From: Bacteroidales bacterium
GTDB lineage: Bacteria > Bacteroidota > Bacteroidia > Bacteroidales > UBA932
Assembly (NCBI GenBank): GCA_017615435.1
Contig: JAGAAF010000059.1
Span: 1-61,886, forward strand
Length of the DNA stretch: 61,886 nucleotides
Reading direction: 5' to 3'
Shown: positions 60,986 through 61,886 of the stretch, in pieces
Layout of the letters: the number at the start of each line of letters is the position of its first letter
Position numbering within the stretch: position 1 is the stretch's first letter
Position numbers and translations under genes: made by a program
The notes under the pieces: generated by a model
The model's database searches: none
Seen by the model: only the letters and a program-made list of their open reading frames with translations
Told to the model about the DNA's origin: nothing

Positions 60986-61467
60986 TTACAAACTTCTGCA
61001 AATCAGCACCACAGCCCACACCTCGCATCCTTCGCCGCGTCCTACGAAACCCAGATGCTCCGTGGTCGTGGCCTTCACGCTGACGCGGTCGGGCCCGACC
61101 CCGAGGATCCCCGCGAGGGTTTCGCGCATCGCGGCGATATGGGGCGCGAGCTTCGGGGCCTGCAGGGCGATGGTGATGTCCGCATTGCCGACCTGCCAGC
61201 CAAGCGAGCGCACCCGCTCCATCACCTTCGCGAGAAGGATCTTGCTGTCGATTCCCTTCCACTCGTCGGACGTGTCCGGGAAGAGATGCCCGATGTCTCC
61301 GAGAGCCAGCGCACCGAGCAGAGCGTCGCAGAGCGCGTGGATGGCGACATCGCCGTCAGAATGGGCGACGAAACCTCTGTCCGATGGGATTTGCACGCCC
61401 CCAGCCACATCGGCAGCCCCTCGCGAATCTGGTGTACGTCGTAACCTTGTCCTATTCTGTATTCCAT
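60986..61467 (-). CDS. ispF: 2-C-methyl-D-erythritol 2,4-cyclodiphosphate synthase with apparent frameshift
   Basis: IspF of the MEP isoprenoid pathway, split over two frames. The start (MEYRIGQGYDVHQI with metal Asp and His) reads in one frame from 61467. The remainder (GGVQIPSDRGFVAHSDGDV, HALCDALLGALALGDIGHLFPDT, VKATTTEHLGFVGRGEG) reads in another. The join is a run of five G on the minus strand (61398-61402); six G would restore one continuous protein of normal length. This is either a base missing from the assembly, a true mutation, or a slippage site. All recognisable active-site motifs are intact on both sides. It follows miaA by 3 bp. Confidence 0.85.
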
Positions 61468-61470
61468 ATC

Positions 61471-61886
61471 TTAAACGTTTGTCCAATGAATTTTGATTCC
61501 GCTGCGCTCCATTCCGCGGCACCACGTCATCTGGCGCTTGGCGAAACGGTGGATCTCGATCGCCAGTTTTTCGCGCATCTGGTCGTAAGTCAGCTCGCCC
61601 TGGAGGTAGAGCGTGATGTAGCGGTACTCGAGGCCGTAGGAGATCAGCCGCTCGGCCGACACGCCCGATTCGAGCAGCCCGCGGATTTCGTCGACCATTC
61701 CTTCGGCCAGACGCTCGTCCAGACGACGATCGATGCGGGCATTGCGAACCTCTCGCGTGACGAGGGTGCCGATGAAAAATGTTCGGCGCGGCAGCCCCTC
61801 CAGCGCGGTCCCGTTCGCTCCGCCGGCCACATCGGCCGCCCGGGCCCCCGCCCCTTTCGCTTCGCTCAGCGGCACGCTCGCGCTCC
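61471..61886 (-). CDS. miaA: tRNA dimethylallyltransferase MiaA, C-terminal part (runs off the window)
   Basis: The C-terminal ~135 residues of MiaA, which isopentenylates A37 of tRNAs reading UNN codons. Recognisable features: FFIGTLVTRE, IDRRLDERLAEGMVDEIRGLLESGV, the LISYGLEYRYIT segment and the C-terminal FAKRQMTWCRGM. The frame is open through the window end at 61886, so the P-loop half is missing here. A Gly/Ala-rich stretch precedes RRTFFIG, probably a loop insertion. Confidence 0.88.
   Translation of the reverse strand, partial: SASVPLSEAKGAGARAADVAGGANGTALEGLPRRTFFIGTLVTREVRNARIDRRLDERLAEGMVDEIRGLLESGVSAERLISYGLEYRYITLYLQGELTYDQMREKLAIEIHRFAKRQMTWCRGMERSGIKIHWTNV

Noticed and set aside
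61398..61402. Programmed ribosomal frameshift in ispF
   Set aside because: There is no classical slippery heptamer followed by a clear stimulatory structure, and programmed shifting is not known for ispF. A sequencing or assembly error is simpler.

Overview
The window is a chromosomal stretch from a Bacteroidota bacterium, most likely an uncultured gut-type Bacteroidales. Evidence: a SusC/SusD pair, several TonB-dependent receptors, many lipoproteins with BACON-like domains, a DUF6377-type regulator, no Shine-Dalgarno sequences, and repeated matches to the Bacteroidota promoter motif TAnnTTTG. Coding density is high and the codon third positions are GC-rich. I see no phage, IS element or CRISPR array. 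Family or genus cannot be fixed from the sequence alone.

Layout. 1-338 is a gene-free stretch with inverted repeats. 339-1589 holds an SGNH/GDSL esterase and a pRiA4b-ORF3-like protein with an acidic tail. 1874-8160 is a minus-strand operon (two deoxynucleoside kinases, long-chain acyl-CoA ligase, sugar MFS transporter, ROK kinase, FKBP lipoprotein) running from a divergent promoter at about 8190 to a terminator at 1827-1857. An MBL-fold hydrolase diverges from it. 8865-16057 is a compact polysaccharide utilization locus (SusC, SusD, surface glycan-binding lipoprotein, GH16 beta-glucanase) whose likely regulator (16206-17693) is co-transcribed with uvrA and a CotH-kinase lipoprotein. 22096-23596 (+) is a DMT exporter and recO. 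23736-29241 (-) is a chain of translationally coupled genes (polyprenyl synthase, U32 peptidase, S41 protease, rdgB, second CotH lipoprotein). 29309-32928 (+) is a vWA lipoprotein, rsgA and a MATE transporter. 33026-39465 (-) is rnr, manA, gpmI and an M3 peptidase.

39472-55014 (-) is the most interesting block. It has two TonB-dependent receptors, three surface-type lipoproteins with DUF5689/OB-like and BACON-like modules, and two secreted nucleases of unrelated folds (NUC1 and EEP). I read it as a putative extracellular nucleic-acid capture and import locus, analogous in logic to a PUL. 55204-57653 (+) is metK-pncB behind a SAM-II-like riboswitch. 57698-60580 (+) is an OMP_b-brl_3 type receptor-like protein. 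The right end has a tRNA-Gln/tRNA-Met operon with its own promoter and terminator, then ispF carrying an apparent one-base frameshift, and the C-terminal part of miaA.

Other signals worth following: two 79-bp twin-hairpin elements (plus a diverged third) in gene-convergence zones, with paired-base changes in the stems; probable leaderless transcripts for rsgA, the polyprenyl synthase and the 57698 receptor; and coupling of NAD salvage to SAM sensing through the metK-pncB overlap.
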